A DNA stretch of 64,000 bases, taken from Paenibacillus sp. LS1 (GTDB lineage: Bacteria; Bacillota; Bacilli; Paenibacillales; Paenibacillaceae). Below, one piece after another: positions 36,011-43,596 of the stretch. Position 1 is the stretch's first letter. Every line of letters starts with the position of its first letter. Below the pieces are notes generated by a model. That model had not been told where the DNA came from. It did no database searches and saw only the letters and a list, made by a program, of their open reading frames with translations. Where the stretch lies: NCBI RefSeq assembly GCF_026013365.1, contig NZ_JAPDOE010000002.1, positions 186,001 through 250,000 on the forward strand. Direction: 5' to 3'. Both the position numbers and the translations under genes were made by a program.

Positions 36011-36940
36011 TTGCTTCACTCATTTTTACTCACGTTATACCATGTATTCCTGCCGATATCACTTCCCGTGATTGGAGGAATTCTGTTAAAACGCTTCAAG
36101 AACTGGGATACCCGGTCACTCTCGACCTTTTCCCTTTATATTTTGAGCCCTGCGCTCATCTTCAATACATTGCTGCATGCAGAGATTACCTGGACGGACG
36201 TCACCAGCACATTCTGGTTCTCCATCATTAATCTGATTGCCCTGTGGGCACTCGCCGAGCTGTTAAGCCGGGTTTTCCGTCTGGGTGCAAGCGAAAAAGC
36301 GGGTCTCACCCTCGTCTCCACGTTTACCAATTGCGTGAATTACGGGCTCCCGCTTGTACTACTTGCCTTTGGTCAACTTGGACTGGACAAGGCTTCCGTC
36401 TATGTCATTGGGCAGATGATCATTGTCAATACAGTAGGTATCTTTTTTGCCGCAAGATCCCAATTCACGGTAAAAGATGCGATTCTGTCCGTTTTCCGCA
36501 TGCCATCCATCTATGCTGCTGGCATCGCCATTACGCTACGTGCGTCCAATCTGAGCCTGCCTGACGCACTCGATGGAGGCATCTCCATGCTGGCCGCGGG
36601 TTACTCTCCTGTCGTTCTCGCCATTCTGGGAGCACAGATGCTCAGACCAAAAGGTGCTACAGTGCCTTGGCTGCCCAATGTACGCCGAGCCTTCTGGACC
36701 GGACTTGTGGTCCGTCTCGCAGCTGCACCGATCCTCTCATGGCTAATTCTAACCGCGCTTCAGGTCGAGGGTACGTTGTTCAGTGTGCTGCTGATCCTCG
36801 CATCGATGCCGACCGCAGTGAACGCCGTTATTTTGGCTGAACAGTTCAATGCTTCTCCGCAGTTTGTATCCCGTTGCATCCTGTGGACAACCGCTGCATC
36901 CATGTTGATGCTGCCGATTATGATTGTGATGGCTTCCTGA
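36011..36940 (+). CDS. AEC family transporter (auxin efflux carrier/malate permease type)
   Basis: A 309-residue membrane protein with about ten hydrophobic segments. The N-terminal FLPISLPVIGGILLKRF and the central NCVNYGLPLVLLAFG (helix break with Asn-Tyr-Gly-Leu-Pro) are typical of the family, as is MPTAVNAVILAEQF near the end. Members export or import organic acids; the substrate is unknown. The start is TTG with AAGGGA rather far upstream. The 3' end overlaps the convergent DUF2062 gene by 23 bases. Confidence 0.88.
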   Translation: MLHSFLLTLYHVFLPISLPVIGGILLKRFKNWDTRSLSTFSLYILSPALIFNTLLHAEITWTDVTSTFWFSIINLIALWALAELLSRVFRLGASEKAGLTLVSTFTNCVNYGLPLVLLAFGQLGLDKASVYVIGQMIIVNTVGIFFAARSQFTVKDAILSVFRMPSIYAAGIAITLRASNLSLPDALDGGISMLAAGYSPVVLAILGAQMLRPKGATVPWLPNVRRAFWTGLVVRLAAAPILSWLILTALQVEGTLFSVLLILASMPTAVNAVILAEQFNASPQFVSRCILWTTAASMLMLPIMIVMAS

Positions 36941-37508
36941 TTAGTACCGGAGGCGACACCGATGCTAGATCCGCTTGTCGGCGTTTCTCCAACCGGCGTT
37001 CATAACGCCGGTTGAGTGCTCTGACGTAGAAGAATTTCACGACAAAGTACGAAATCACACCTAAAATGACACCAAACATAGACATGCCTGCCAGGATATC
37101 CAACCCACCAAGTAACAGTTCACTCACGGCCGACCAGTTTCCACGAAACAGTTCCATTAATGCACTCTCGTGTACCGGTCCTTGTCCCATGCTGTGAGCA
37201 GGTAGAATCCAGGAACCAATCTGCTTCGCGAGCGGCATCAGAATGATAGGCAAAAACGTAAGTTTTCCAATCACGTTACCAACAATCGCTGCTGGCATCG
37301 AGCCCCCAGACAGTCGCACAATTGGGTAGAATATGAGATATATCAGGGATGCTGTCGAGATCACGATCAGTTCCAGTCCGAACCCTATGGCAAATCCGGT
37401 GGATACTTTATGAGCACCTCCGGGAGCACGTAACAATTTGAGGAAATTCAGCTTCATAGCACGTGTTAAACGTACCCAGCGGTTATTCTTGCGCTTCTGT
37501 GTGTTCAT
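36918..37508 (-). CDS. DUF2062 domain-containing membrane protein
   Basis: A 196-residue protein with three or four membrane segments. The DUF2062 signature is visible as LKLLRAPGGAHKVSTGFAIG, followed by GNVIGKLTFLPIILM. The function is unknown. ATG 37508 has AAGGAG upstream, and the tail is basic (RRYERRLEKRRQ). Third gene after DeoR and OsmC on the minus strand, starting 58 bases after OsmC ends. Confidence 0.85.
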   Translation of the reverse strand: MNTQKRKNNRWVRLTRAMKLNFLKLLRAPGGAHKVSTGFAIGFGLELIVISTASLIYLIFYPIVRLSGGSMPAAIVGNVIGKLTFLPIILMPLAKQIGSWILPAHSMGQGPVHESALMELFRGNWSAVSELLLGGLDILAGMSMFGVILGVISYFVVKFFYVRALNRRYERRLEKRRQADLASVSPPVLIRKPSQS

Positions 37509-37566
37509 ACCGAATTTCTCCTTATTTTGTACAAATGACGACTTGAATCGTCTATTCTTCAGTATA

Positions 37567-38025
37567 TCACACCGCGTTAGCTCCAGTGATAACAATGACT
37601 GGCTGTGTCTCTATCTCGACATTACCTGCCACCGCTCGGGAGATCATGCAGGATGATTCAGCCTTGTGCGCTAAGCGCTCGGCTTTGGTTAGATCCGCCT
37701 CCGAGGCATCTGCACTGAGCACAATCCGGGGTCTATGTACGATCCGTTCGTACGTAAACACGTTATTCGTAACATCTACCGTCGCTTCCGACTCCAGCGT
37801 CAACTCATCCGGCGTAATATCTGAACGCTCCAGCATCGCTGCCAGCGTGATCAGGTAACAGGTGGAGGCTGCACCCAGCAGCATCTCGTCCGGGTTGGTT
37901 CCTGTACCGGGTCCGCCCATCTCCTGCGGAATCGATATGACTGTTTTTAATCCACCTGCATCAATGGTTCCCTCACTGTTACGTCCACCATTCCATACCG
38001 CTTTCAGATGAAAAGGATGTTTCAT
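37567..38025 (-). CDS. OsmC family peroxiredoxin-like protein
   Basis: A 152-residue protein resembling OsmC/Ohr, which reduce organic hydroperoxides using paired cysteines. The first conserved Cys is in GAASTCYLITLAAML and the second in AHKAESSCMISRAV. PHEMGGPGTGTNPDEMLLG-like residues precede the first Cys. ATG 38025 is spaced correctly from AAGGA; an ATG at 38034 lies too close. Located 20 bases after the DeoR gene and probably co-transcribed with it. Confidence 0.88.
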   Translation of the reverse strand: MKHPFHLKAVWNGGRNSEGTIDAGGLKTVISIPQEMGGPGTGTNPDEMLLGAASTCYLITLAAMLERSDITPDELTLESEATVDVTNNVFTYERIVHRPRIVLSADASEADLTKAERLAHKAESSCMISRAVAGNVEIETQPVIVITGANAV

Positions 38026-38045
38026 GACATTCATTCCTTTCTGAT

Positions 38046-38813
38046 TTACACACGTATACACGTAATATTTTGTTCGATCAATGCGCTAACCTGCTCTTCG
38101 TCTACACCCTGATCTGTAATCACTTTCCCCACGCTGCTCATCTCAGCGACTCTGGTAAACGCCTGTATGTTAAACTTGCTGGAATCTGCAAGTAAAATGA
38201 CCTCATCCGCAATATGGATCATCTTTTGCTTCACCAAGGCCTGCAATTCATTGGATTCACTGATGCCTTTGGTCAGATGCACACCTTTGCAAGACAGAAA
38301 CACTTTATCCACATGGTAAGCATCCAGCGAACGTTCCGCCAGCGGTCCTACAAAAGACAGTGATTTTGAAGCCAATTGCCCACCTGTGGCAATCACACGA
38401 ATCTGCTCCTTGTTACTCAGCTCTGCAGCAACCTTAATCGAGTTGGTTAATACCGTCAGTGGAATGTTCGGCAATCCTGCCGCCATATACCAGGCCGTTG
38501 TACTTGCATCTAGAGCGATCCGGTCGCCGGATTCCACCATTTTCACCGCTTCGATTGCAATTCTGCGCTTCTCTTCTACATGGGCTACAGCCCGTTCCGG
38601 ATACGGAATCTCTGACTGTAACTCTTCTTTGTATTTCACGCTGACCGCCCCGCCATGGGACCGCCTGAGCCTGCCCGCCTGTTCGAGCTTGTCCAGATCA
38701 CGACGAATCGTCTCTTCCGTCACCCCGCAGCGCTCACTTAGTTCGGTGACACGCATGCTACCTCGCGTATCCACCCATTCCACTATTTTCTCATACCGTT
38801 CAGCTACGAGCAT
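38046..38813 (-). CDS. DeoR family regulator, paralogue of the rhaB-linked one
   Basis: A 255-residue repressor whose DNA-binding region (MRVTELSERCGVTEETIRRD, LRRSHGGAVSVK) is almost identical to that of the protein at 27180-27941. The sensor domain is also close (LALDASTTAWYM-like block, LSCKGVHLTKGISESNELQA). No sugar genes are adjacent; OsmC and DUF2062 genes follow. It may be a duplicate that now responds to another ligand. Confidence 0.87.
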   Translation of the reverse strand: MLVAERYEKIVEWVDTRGSMRVTELSERCGVTEETIRRDLDKLEQAGRLRRSHGGAVSVKYKEELQSEIPYPERAVAHVEEKRRIAIEAVKMVESGDRIALDASTTAWYMAAGLPNIPLTVLTNSIKVAAELSNKEQIRVIATGGQLASKSLSFVGPLAERSLDAYHVDKVFLSCKGVHLTKGISESNELQALVKQKMIHIADEVILLADSSKFNIQAFTRVAEMSSVGKVITDQGVDEEQVSALIEQNITCIRV

Positions 38814-38903
38814 ATTCCTTCACTCCAAACCGTTGATTATCCAGTTGATCCTGTTCCTCCATCATACCACAGTGTGATGACAAGTAGAATTTGGACCACG
38901 TGC

Positions 38904-38928
38904 AAAAAGAGGGAGCTTTCGCCCCCTC
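38904..38928 (-). terminator. Terminator of the flavin oxidoreductase gene
   Basis: GAGGG pairs with CCCTC, with a wider GGGGGC/GCTCCC type stem; on the minus strand TTTTTG follows. Confidence 0.75.
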
Positions 38929-38950
38929 CATTCCAGTCCTGAAGTGTATC

Positions 38951-40081
38951 TTATTTATCTTCTGCCATAGGGAACCAGCCCGGCGTGTGGATGATTGCAT
39001 TCCACAATCCGTCAGGAATAACTAAGCGCTCCTGATCCGATTTGGTCAGAATAGTCTCGATATCTTCTTCCCGTCCACTCTCGATTTTCTCAACCCAATC
39101 CGGTTCAATAATCAGCTCACGTCCAATTGCAAGCAATGGTACTCCTGTTTGAAGCGCTTCAGCAGCCTCAGCAGCTGTATGAATCGCACCCACACCGATC
39201 ACAGGCAATTTGCCGTTCACACGATCCAGAATAAATTCGATTCTTGAACGCGTATCTGCTTCGCCACGTCTTGGTTTGGACCAGAACTCGTTCACAGAGA
39301 CATGAAGGTAATCCAGGTTTTTATCTTTCAGCGCATCCACTAGTAGGTATGTTTCTTCCATCGTAAGTCCCGGTGTTTCCGGTTCTTCCGGGGAGAAACG
39401 ATAACCAATGATGAATGGCAGTTTGGTATGTTCGGCAACCACTTTCTGGACCTCGTCCACTACAGCAAGCGGGAATGTCAGGCGTTTCTCGGCACTTCCG
39501 CCATAGCGATCTTCACGTCGGTTGGAATGCGGGGAGAAGAATTGTTGGATCAGATAACCGTTAGCACCATGAATCTCAACACCATCAAATCCGGCTTCAA
39601 TTGCACGACGTGTCGCTTCACCAAAGTCTTTGATAATGGAAGTAATCTCGGCATCCGTCAATTCTCTTGGTTCAGGAGATCCTGGACGCTCACTTGCAAC
39701 TGCACTAGGAGCAACCACTTGACCCGCAGGTACGGCTTGTTCTGGTGTCAGACGGCCCGCATGGAAAATTTGCAAAACGGCTACGGAGCCCTGTTGTTTA
39801 ATGGTATCAGCCAGTTTCTTCAGACCAGGAATGAAGCGGTCATCATAAACGCCAAACTGAGCCGGGAAACCAATCCCAGTCTCGGTTACATGCCCTACAG
39901 CCGTAATTGACATACCAGCACCACCGGTGCGACGTGCATAATAAGCAAGTTCAGCGTCGGAAATCGTACCGTCAGCATTAGAGGACATATGAGTCATCGG
40001 AGCAAGCACGATACGGTTTTTCAGTGTAATGCCAGTCGGTAGTGAAACTTGTTCGAACATCTGGTTAAACTTTGGATTCAT
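38951..40081 (-). CDS. NADH:flavin oxidoreductase, Old Yellow Enzyme family
   Basis: A 376-residue FMN TIM-barrel enzyme. LKNRIVLAPMTHMSSNADG is the N-terminal FMN region, and QIFHAGRLTPEQAVPAG and FDGVEIHGANGYLIQQFFSP are the substrate and FMN blocks. HSNRREDRYGGSAEKRLTFP and LLAIGRELIIEPDW complete the signature. It reduces activated alkenes or related electrophiles with NAD(P)H; the natural substrate is unknown. AGGAGGG precedes the ATG. Confidence 0.93.
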   Translation of the reverse strand: MNPKFNQMFEQVSLPTGITLKNRIVLAPMTHMSSNADGTISDAELAYYARRTGGAGMSITAVGHVTETGIGFPAQFGVYDDRFIPGLKKLADTIKQQGSVAVLQIFHAGRLTPEQAVPAGQVVAPSAVASERPGSPEPRELTDAEITSIIKDFGEATRRAIEAGFDGVEIHGANGYLIQQFFSPHSNRREDRYGGSAEKRLTFPLAVVDEVQKVVAEHTKLPFIIGYRFSPEEPETPGLTMEETYLLVDALKDKNLDYLHVSVNEFWSKPRRGEADTRSRIEFILDRVNGKLPVIGVGAIHTAAEAAEALQTGVPLLAIGRELIIEPDWVEKIESGREEDIETILTKSDQERLVIPDGLWNAIIHTPGWFPMAEDK

Positions 40082-40104
40082 TCGTGGTTCCCTCCTGATT
40101 ATAA

Positions 40105-40182
40105 ATATCTCTTTTAATAGATATATGAATATATGCGTTCGCTTACTGTAATGATTATAGTTACGTTTGAATGTAATTGCAA
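40105..40182 (-). promoter_or_regulatory. Promoter and palindrome upstream of the flavin oxidoreductase gene
   Basis: On the minus strand TTGCAA (40177-40182) and TATAAT (40154-40159) are 17 bases apart. An inverted repeat ATATCT-N8-AGATAT (40105-40124) lies between promoter and start, a possible repressor site. Confidence 0.5.
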
Positions 40183-40201
40183 CTTTTCATTTTCAGAAAG
40201 G

Positions 40202-40229
40202 AAAAAAGAGCAGAGTGTCCTCAGACTCT
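40202..40229 (-). terminator. Possible terminator of the SRAP gene
   Basis: AGAGT/ACTCT stem followed on the minus strand by CTCTTTTTTCC. The stem is short. Confidence 0.45.
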
Positions 40230-40270
40230 CGGCCCCTATCAATCATCTTCACTTCATCCAAAGACACTCA

Positions 40271-40948
40271 TCAGAAACTCCGAATGTAGGCCAGCTTCTG
40301 ATCCATCTCTTCCACGCATTCGAAACAGTCGTGTTCGTCATTGGCAACCATTGGTGTTACCGGATACAGATTCATCTCTGTACTGTTATAGGATTTGATC
40401 AGCGGAAGCAACTGAGTCACTCGTGTATTGGCAGGATCAAGCCAGGTGTTGATCTCTTCTTCAGAGAGAATGGCTGGCATTTTGCTACCAAACTCGCGTG
40501 TAATCATGTTCGCGCCTGTCATTAGCATCGTGCAGGTCCGAAGCGGCTCCTTCCGTGTATCTTTCCATACTTCATATAAACCAGCAATGCCAAACAGACC
40601 ACGATCCGGCATGACTACACGAACCGCATAACTTTTCTTGCCCTCTTGCCGCCAGTAATACAATCCGTTGCAAGGAATGACGCAGCGCTTGGTCTCTACC
40701 AGTTTGTAATAGGATGGATTCTCATGCACCGTCATGAGATTCGCGTTAACCGCATCGCGGCCCCAGAATGGTATGAACCCCCACCGGAACTCATCCAATA
40801 CACGCTCACCATCCTGATGCAAAATAATCGGCGTATGCTGGGTTGGACTGATATTGTATCGGTTTTTGTAATAATACATCACTCGCTGAACTTTGAAATG
40901 ATCTCTGACTTCGTCCAGATCGGCTGCCAATGAAAAACGGTTGCACAT
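40271..40948 (-). CDS. SRAP-family protein (YedK/HMCES-like) with altered active site
   Basis: A 225-residue protein of the SOS response-associated peptidase family, whose standard members crosslink through Cys2 to abasic sites in single-stranded DNA. ATG 40948 is chosen because it places Cys at position 2 (MCNRFS). RYNISPTQ, FRWGFIPFWG and the terminal NLYPVTPMV are recognisable. However, the usual NAR motif reads NAN (68-70), the usual Glu (E105 of YedK) is Tyr98 in NGLYYW, and the usual IHxRxP His is missing in REFGSKMP. It may bind abasic DNA differently or have another role. Confidence 0.82.
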   Translation of the reverse strand: MCNRFSLAADLDEVRDHFKVQRVMYYYKNRYNISPTQHTPIILHQDGERVLDEFRWGFIPFWGRDAVNANLMTVHENPSYYKLVETKRCVIPCNGLYYWRQEGKKSYAVRVVMPDRGLFGIAGLYEVWKDTRKEPLRTCTMLMTGANMITREFGSKMPAILSEEEINTWLDPANTRVTQLLPLIKSYNSTEMNLYPVTPMVANDEHDCFECVEEMDQKLAYIRSF

Positions 40949-41175
40949 GCTCAAGCACTACCTTTCCCTGTGTAAGTTTAACGTATTGTTTGTTATTTCA
41001 GGGAAATTATGCATGAATATCGAACAGAAAATGACTTATTTTGACACCAATGTAGTCGGATCAAGATATATTTCATGTTTTTCACGACAAAAACAACGAC
41101 CTCGGACTCATTTCAATCCAACTATTACTTGTTACTATAATAGAGAATAAAATACATTTATTGGAGGTTTTAAGT

Positions 41176-41697
41176 ATGAAAAGGAAGTTATTGATGAGCA
41201 TCATGTTGTTCTCGGCGATTGCCATGTTCGGCAGTACCATCTATGCAGCAACCTTTCTAACCTACGGTTATCCCAGCACCACCATCCCCATTCGCACGTA
41301 TAATTACGCCTCCGCATGGCAGACCCCTATGGATGCTTCCCTTACCAACTGGAACAATGCCGGTGCCAAAGTTCAATTCACCAAAACAAGTAACTCTCCG
41401 AACACCATCACCGCAGGTAACTTCAATAACACAGCATATGGTGTCAATTACGCCTCCGTATCCGGCAGTCAAGTCGTAAGCTTCCGCATCGAACTCAATG
41501 CATCCACGATCACCCCTGACGCGACCAACTTATCCAACTTCATTCAAAGCGTGTTTGTCCACGAACTCGGACACTCCGTATGGCTTGGTGACAACCCGAC
41601 CACGACAAGTCCTTCCATTATGTCTTACTCCCGCAACCGCAATTCCATGACCCAACCCCAAACCTTTGATATCAACAACGTAAGATCCAAGTACTAA
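41176..41697 (+). CDS. Secreted zinc metalloprotease-like protein
   Basis: A 173-residue protein with an N-terminal signal peptide (MKRKLLMSIMLFSAIAMFGS, probable cleavage after YAA). The zinc motif HELGHSVWLGDNP lies near residue 131, followed by the Met-turn-like block SIMSYSRNRN. HExxHxxWxxD resembles the small metzincins related to snapalysin, whose third ligand is Asp, except for Trp in place of Gly. GGAGG precedes ATG 41176. Likely a small secreted protease; substrate unknown. A lipoprotein gene follows 42 bases later. Confidence 0.82.
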   Translation: MKRKLLMSIMLFSAIAMFGSTIYAATFLTYGYPSTTIPIRTYNYASAWQTPMDASLTNWNNAGAKVQFTKTSNSPNTITAGNFNNTAYGVNYASVSGSQVVSFRIELNASTITPDATNLSNFIQSVFVHELGHSVWLGDNPTTTSPSIMSYSRNRNSMTQPQTFDINNVRSKY

Positions 41698-41739
41698 TAC
41701 GCTACGAACTCATTCCCAAATCCAAGGAGGATTCCTTTC

Positions 41740-42411
41740 ATGAACAAAAAACGAGTATTAACGCTACTTCTCTCTTCCATTTTCATTCTATCTGCTGCTG
41801 GATGTTCTTCTCTTACACCTACCGCGTCCCCGTCTGATGCACCCATGACCATCATTGCTTCTGAAGATTACCCGAGTTATGCCAGCATTGGCGACCTGTC
41901 CGAGAGAGCCAATACCATTGTGAAAGGCAGTGTGATTGAGACTCGTGTAGAAGCTTTAAATGATATCGTACAAGCTACTGATGCTGCGAATGAAAACGAG
42001 TTAAACCCAGCGTCCGATCCGGGCGGAGATCCATCTTCTTTTGACAAAATCTATACGATCCACACAATTCAGGTCGCTGAATCCTATAAAGGCGGTTACA
42101 CTGCCGGGGAAAAACTTGAAGTGAAGCAACTTGGCGGACAACTAGGCAACACCGAGATTATTAATGATGACAACCTCAAGCTGATTCCTACCAAAGACTA
42201 TGTACTCTTCCTGGAAACGTATGAAGACACCCCTGCCAGCCTGCTCAACTCCGTTCAAAGTCTCTACGTGATCAAACCTGCCGCCAAATCGAACCAGCCA
42301 GGTCAGCAACAATCACCGTCAGAAGTCATTGTGAGCGCAAACCCCGAGAATGACCTCACACTCCAACTAGAGGATCTGCAGGAAATCCAGAAAGAACAAA
42401 AGGATCAATAA
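41740..42411 (+). CDS. Hypothetical lipoprotein, 223 aa
   Basis: Signal peptide with lipobox LSAAGC near residue 22, then a Thr/Ser/Pro linker. The mature part contains ERANTIVKGSVIETR, VAESYKGGYTAGEKLEVKQL and TKDYVLFLETYE. This resembles an uncharacterised Bacillales lipoprotein family of beta-rich proteins. It probably forms a two-gene unit with the secreted protease upstream (same strand, 42-base gap, AAGGAGGA site). Confidence 0.8.
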   Translation: MNKKRVLTLLLSSIFILSAAGCSSLTPTASPSDAPMTIIASEDYPSYASIGDLSERANTIVKGSVIETRVEALNDIVQATDAANENELNPASDPGGDPSSFDKIYTIHTIQVAESYKGGYTAGEKLEVKQLGGQLGNTEIINDDNLKLIPTKDYVLFLETYEDTPASLLNSVQSLYVIKPAAKSNQPGQQQSPSEVIVSANPENDLTLQLEDLQEIQKEQKDQ

Positions 42412-42501
42412 CCAGTAATTCTTATATTGCAATCACACCATTATTCATTTCCGTACAGGCTGCATATCCCCTTCTACTGTTCAGTCATACATAAGAATAT
42501 G

Positions 42502-42543
42502 AAAAACCGTGCTGCTCAGCAAACTGGGCGACACGGTTTTTTT
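42502..42543. terminator. Bidirectional terminator
   Basis: AAACCGTG pairs with CACGGTTT, with T runs on the plus side and A-rich bases on the other, between convergent genes. Confidence 0.8.
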
Positions 42544-42559
42544 GGAGTTTAATGTGGAT

Positions 42560-43426
42560 TCAATCCTCCGTCGCTATAGCATCTCCCTTTTCTCCACTAC
42601 CTGAGTTATAGAGAAGCCTGAATTGCTGCGGGGTCATTCCGATGTAAGTCCGAAACATGCGAATAAAATAACTGCTATGCGTGAATCCGCATTGGGAAGC
42701 AATCTGCTTCACAGTCAGATCTGAATCCGCCAGAATCTTCTTTGCCGCCAACATGCGGCAATCCAGCAGATATCTGCCTGGGGGGACCCCCATGATGCTC
42801 TTAAACATACGGTTAAAATAATACACACTGTACCCCGCTGTATTTGCCATGTCGGCAAGACTTAACGGCTGCTTACAATGACGACGGATATAATCGGCCG
42901 TTGAACGAATCGTATCCTGATGGCTTAGTAGAGACGTCCCCGCCAGTGACTCCGAATTCCTCGTAAGTTCTACCAGTAACTCATACAGCACAGCAGACAA
43001 TCTCGGTTCATGTACACTCTCATAAGTTCTACCGAGCTGGCATAATTGTTCATGCAACACCTCGAAACGTTCGAATCCCGAAAATGAAAACAGCCAAACC
43101 TTGTCCGGACTACGGAGGTTCAGCAATCGCTCCAGATCATAGGCTTGCAGATGAATCCATCTGACATCCCACGGGTGGGAGGGATCAGCATAGTAATGCT
43201 GGGCCTGTCCTGGTGCATATAGAAAACCTTGTCCAGCCATCAAACGAACGTTTCCCTGTTCTGTTCGGACATATCCCTGTCCACTGAAGATCAGATGTAG
43301 ATTGTATTCCCGTATCCCGTCTGGGCGATGCTCCCCGTGCTCTGGATCGATATATCTTCCGTAGGCCACTGGATAACAGGTGTACCCGGCGAATCCCGGC
43401 TCAGGCATAAACCAATGGGTTCGCAT
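42560..43426 (-). CDS. AraC family regulator, divergent from beta-galactosidase
   Basis: A 288-residue regulator. The N-terminal cupin domain (REYNLHLIFSGQGYVRTEQ, FLYAPGQAQHYY) probably binds a sugar. The C-terminal AraC helix-turn-helix pair is LSLADMANTAGYSVYYFNRM and IASQCGFTHSSYFIRMFR, ending GMTPQQFRLLY. ATG 43426 is preceded by AAAGGAGG; an in-frame ATG at 43468 has none. Divergent orientation from the GH42 gene and a repeated 12-base motif between them suggest it controls that gene. Confidence 0.9.
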   Translation of the reverse strand: MRTHWFMPEPGFAGYTCYPVAYGRYIDPEHGEHRPDGIREYNLHLIFSGQGYVRTEQGNVRLMAGQGFLYAPGQAQHYYADPSHPWDVRWIHLQAYDLERLLNLRSPDKVWLFSFSGFERFEVLHEQLCQLGRTYESVHEPRLSAVLYELLVELTRNSESLAGTSLLSHQDTIRSTADYIRRHCKQPLSLADMANTAGYSVYYFNRMFKSIMGVPPGRYLLDCRMLAAKKILADSDLTVKQIASQCGFTHSSYFIRMFRTYIGMTPQQFRLLYNSGSGEKGDAIATED

Positions 43427-43472
43427 ATGTTCAACCTCCTTTACACGCATAAGGAATGGGTTTATCAAATAG

Positions 43473-43570
43473 CAAGATCATGATATCCTATCGCAACATG
43501 TTGTTATATTCCCTTGTTATTATCCAGTATACAATGAAATAGATTCATACATAATTCACAAGATCATGAT
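43473..43570. promoter_or_regulatory. 12-base direct repeat between the AraC and GH42 genes
   Basis: CAAGATCATGAT occurs at 43473-43484 and again at 43559-43570, exactly 86 bases apart. Each contains the palindrome ATCATGAT. Candidate AraC-type binding sites, possibly with looping. Confidence 0.5.
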
Positions 43571-43596
43571 GCTGATAATAAAGGAGATCAACCGAT

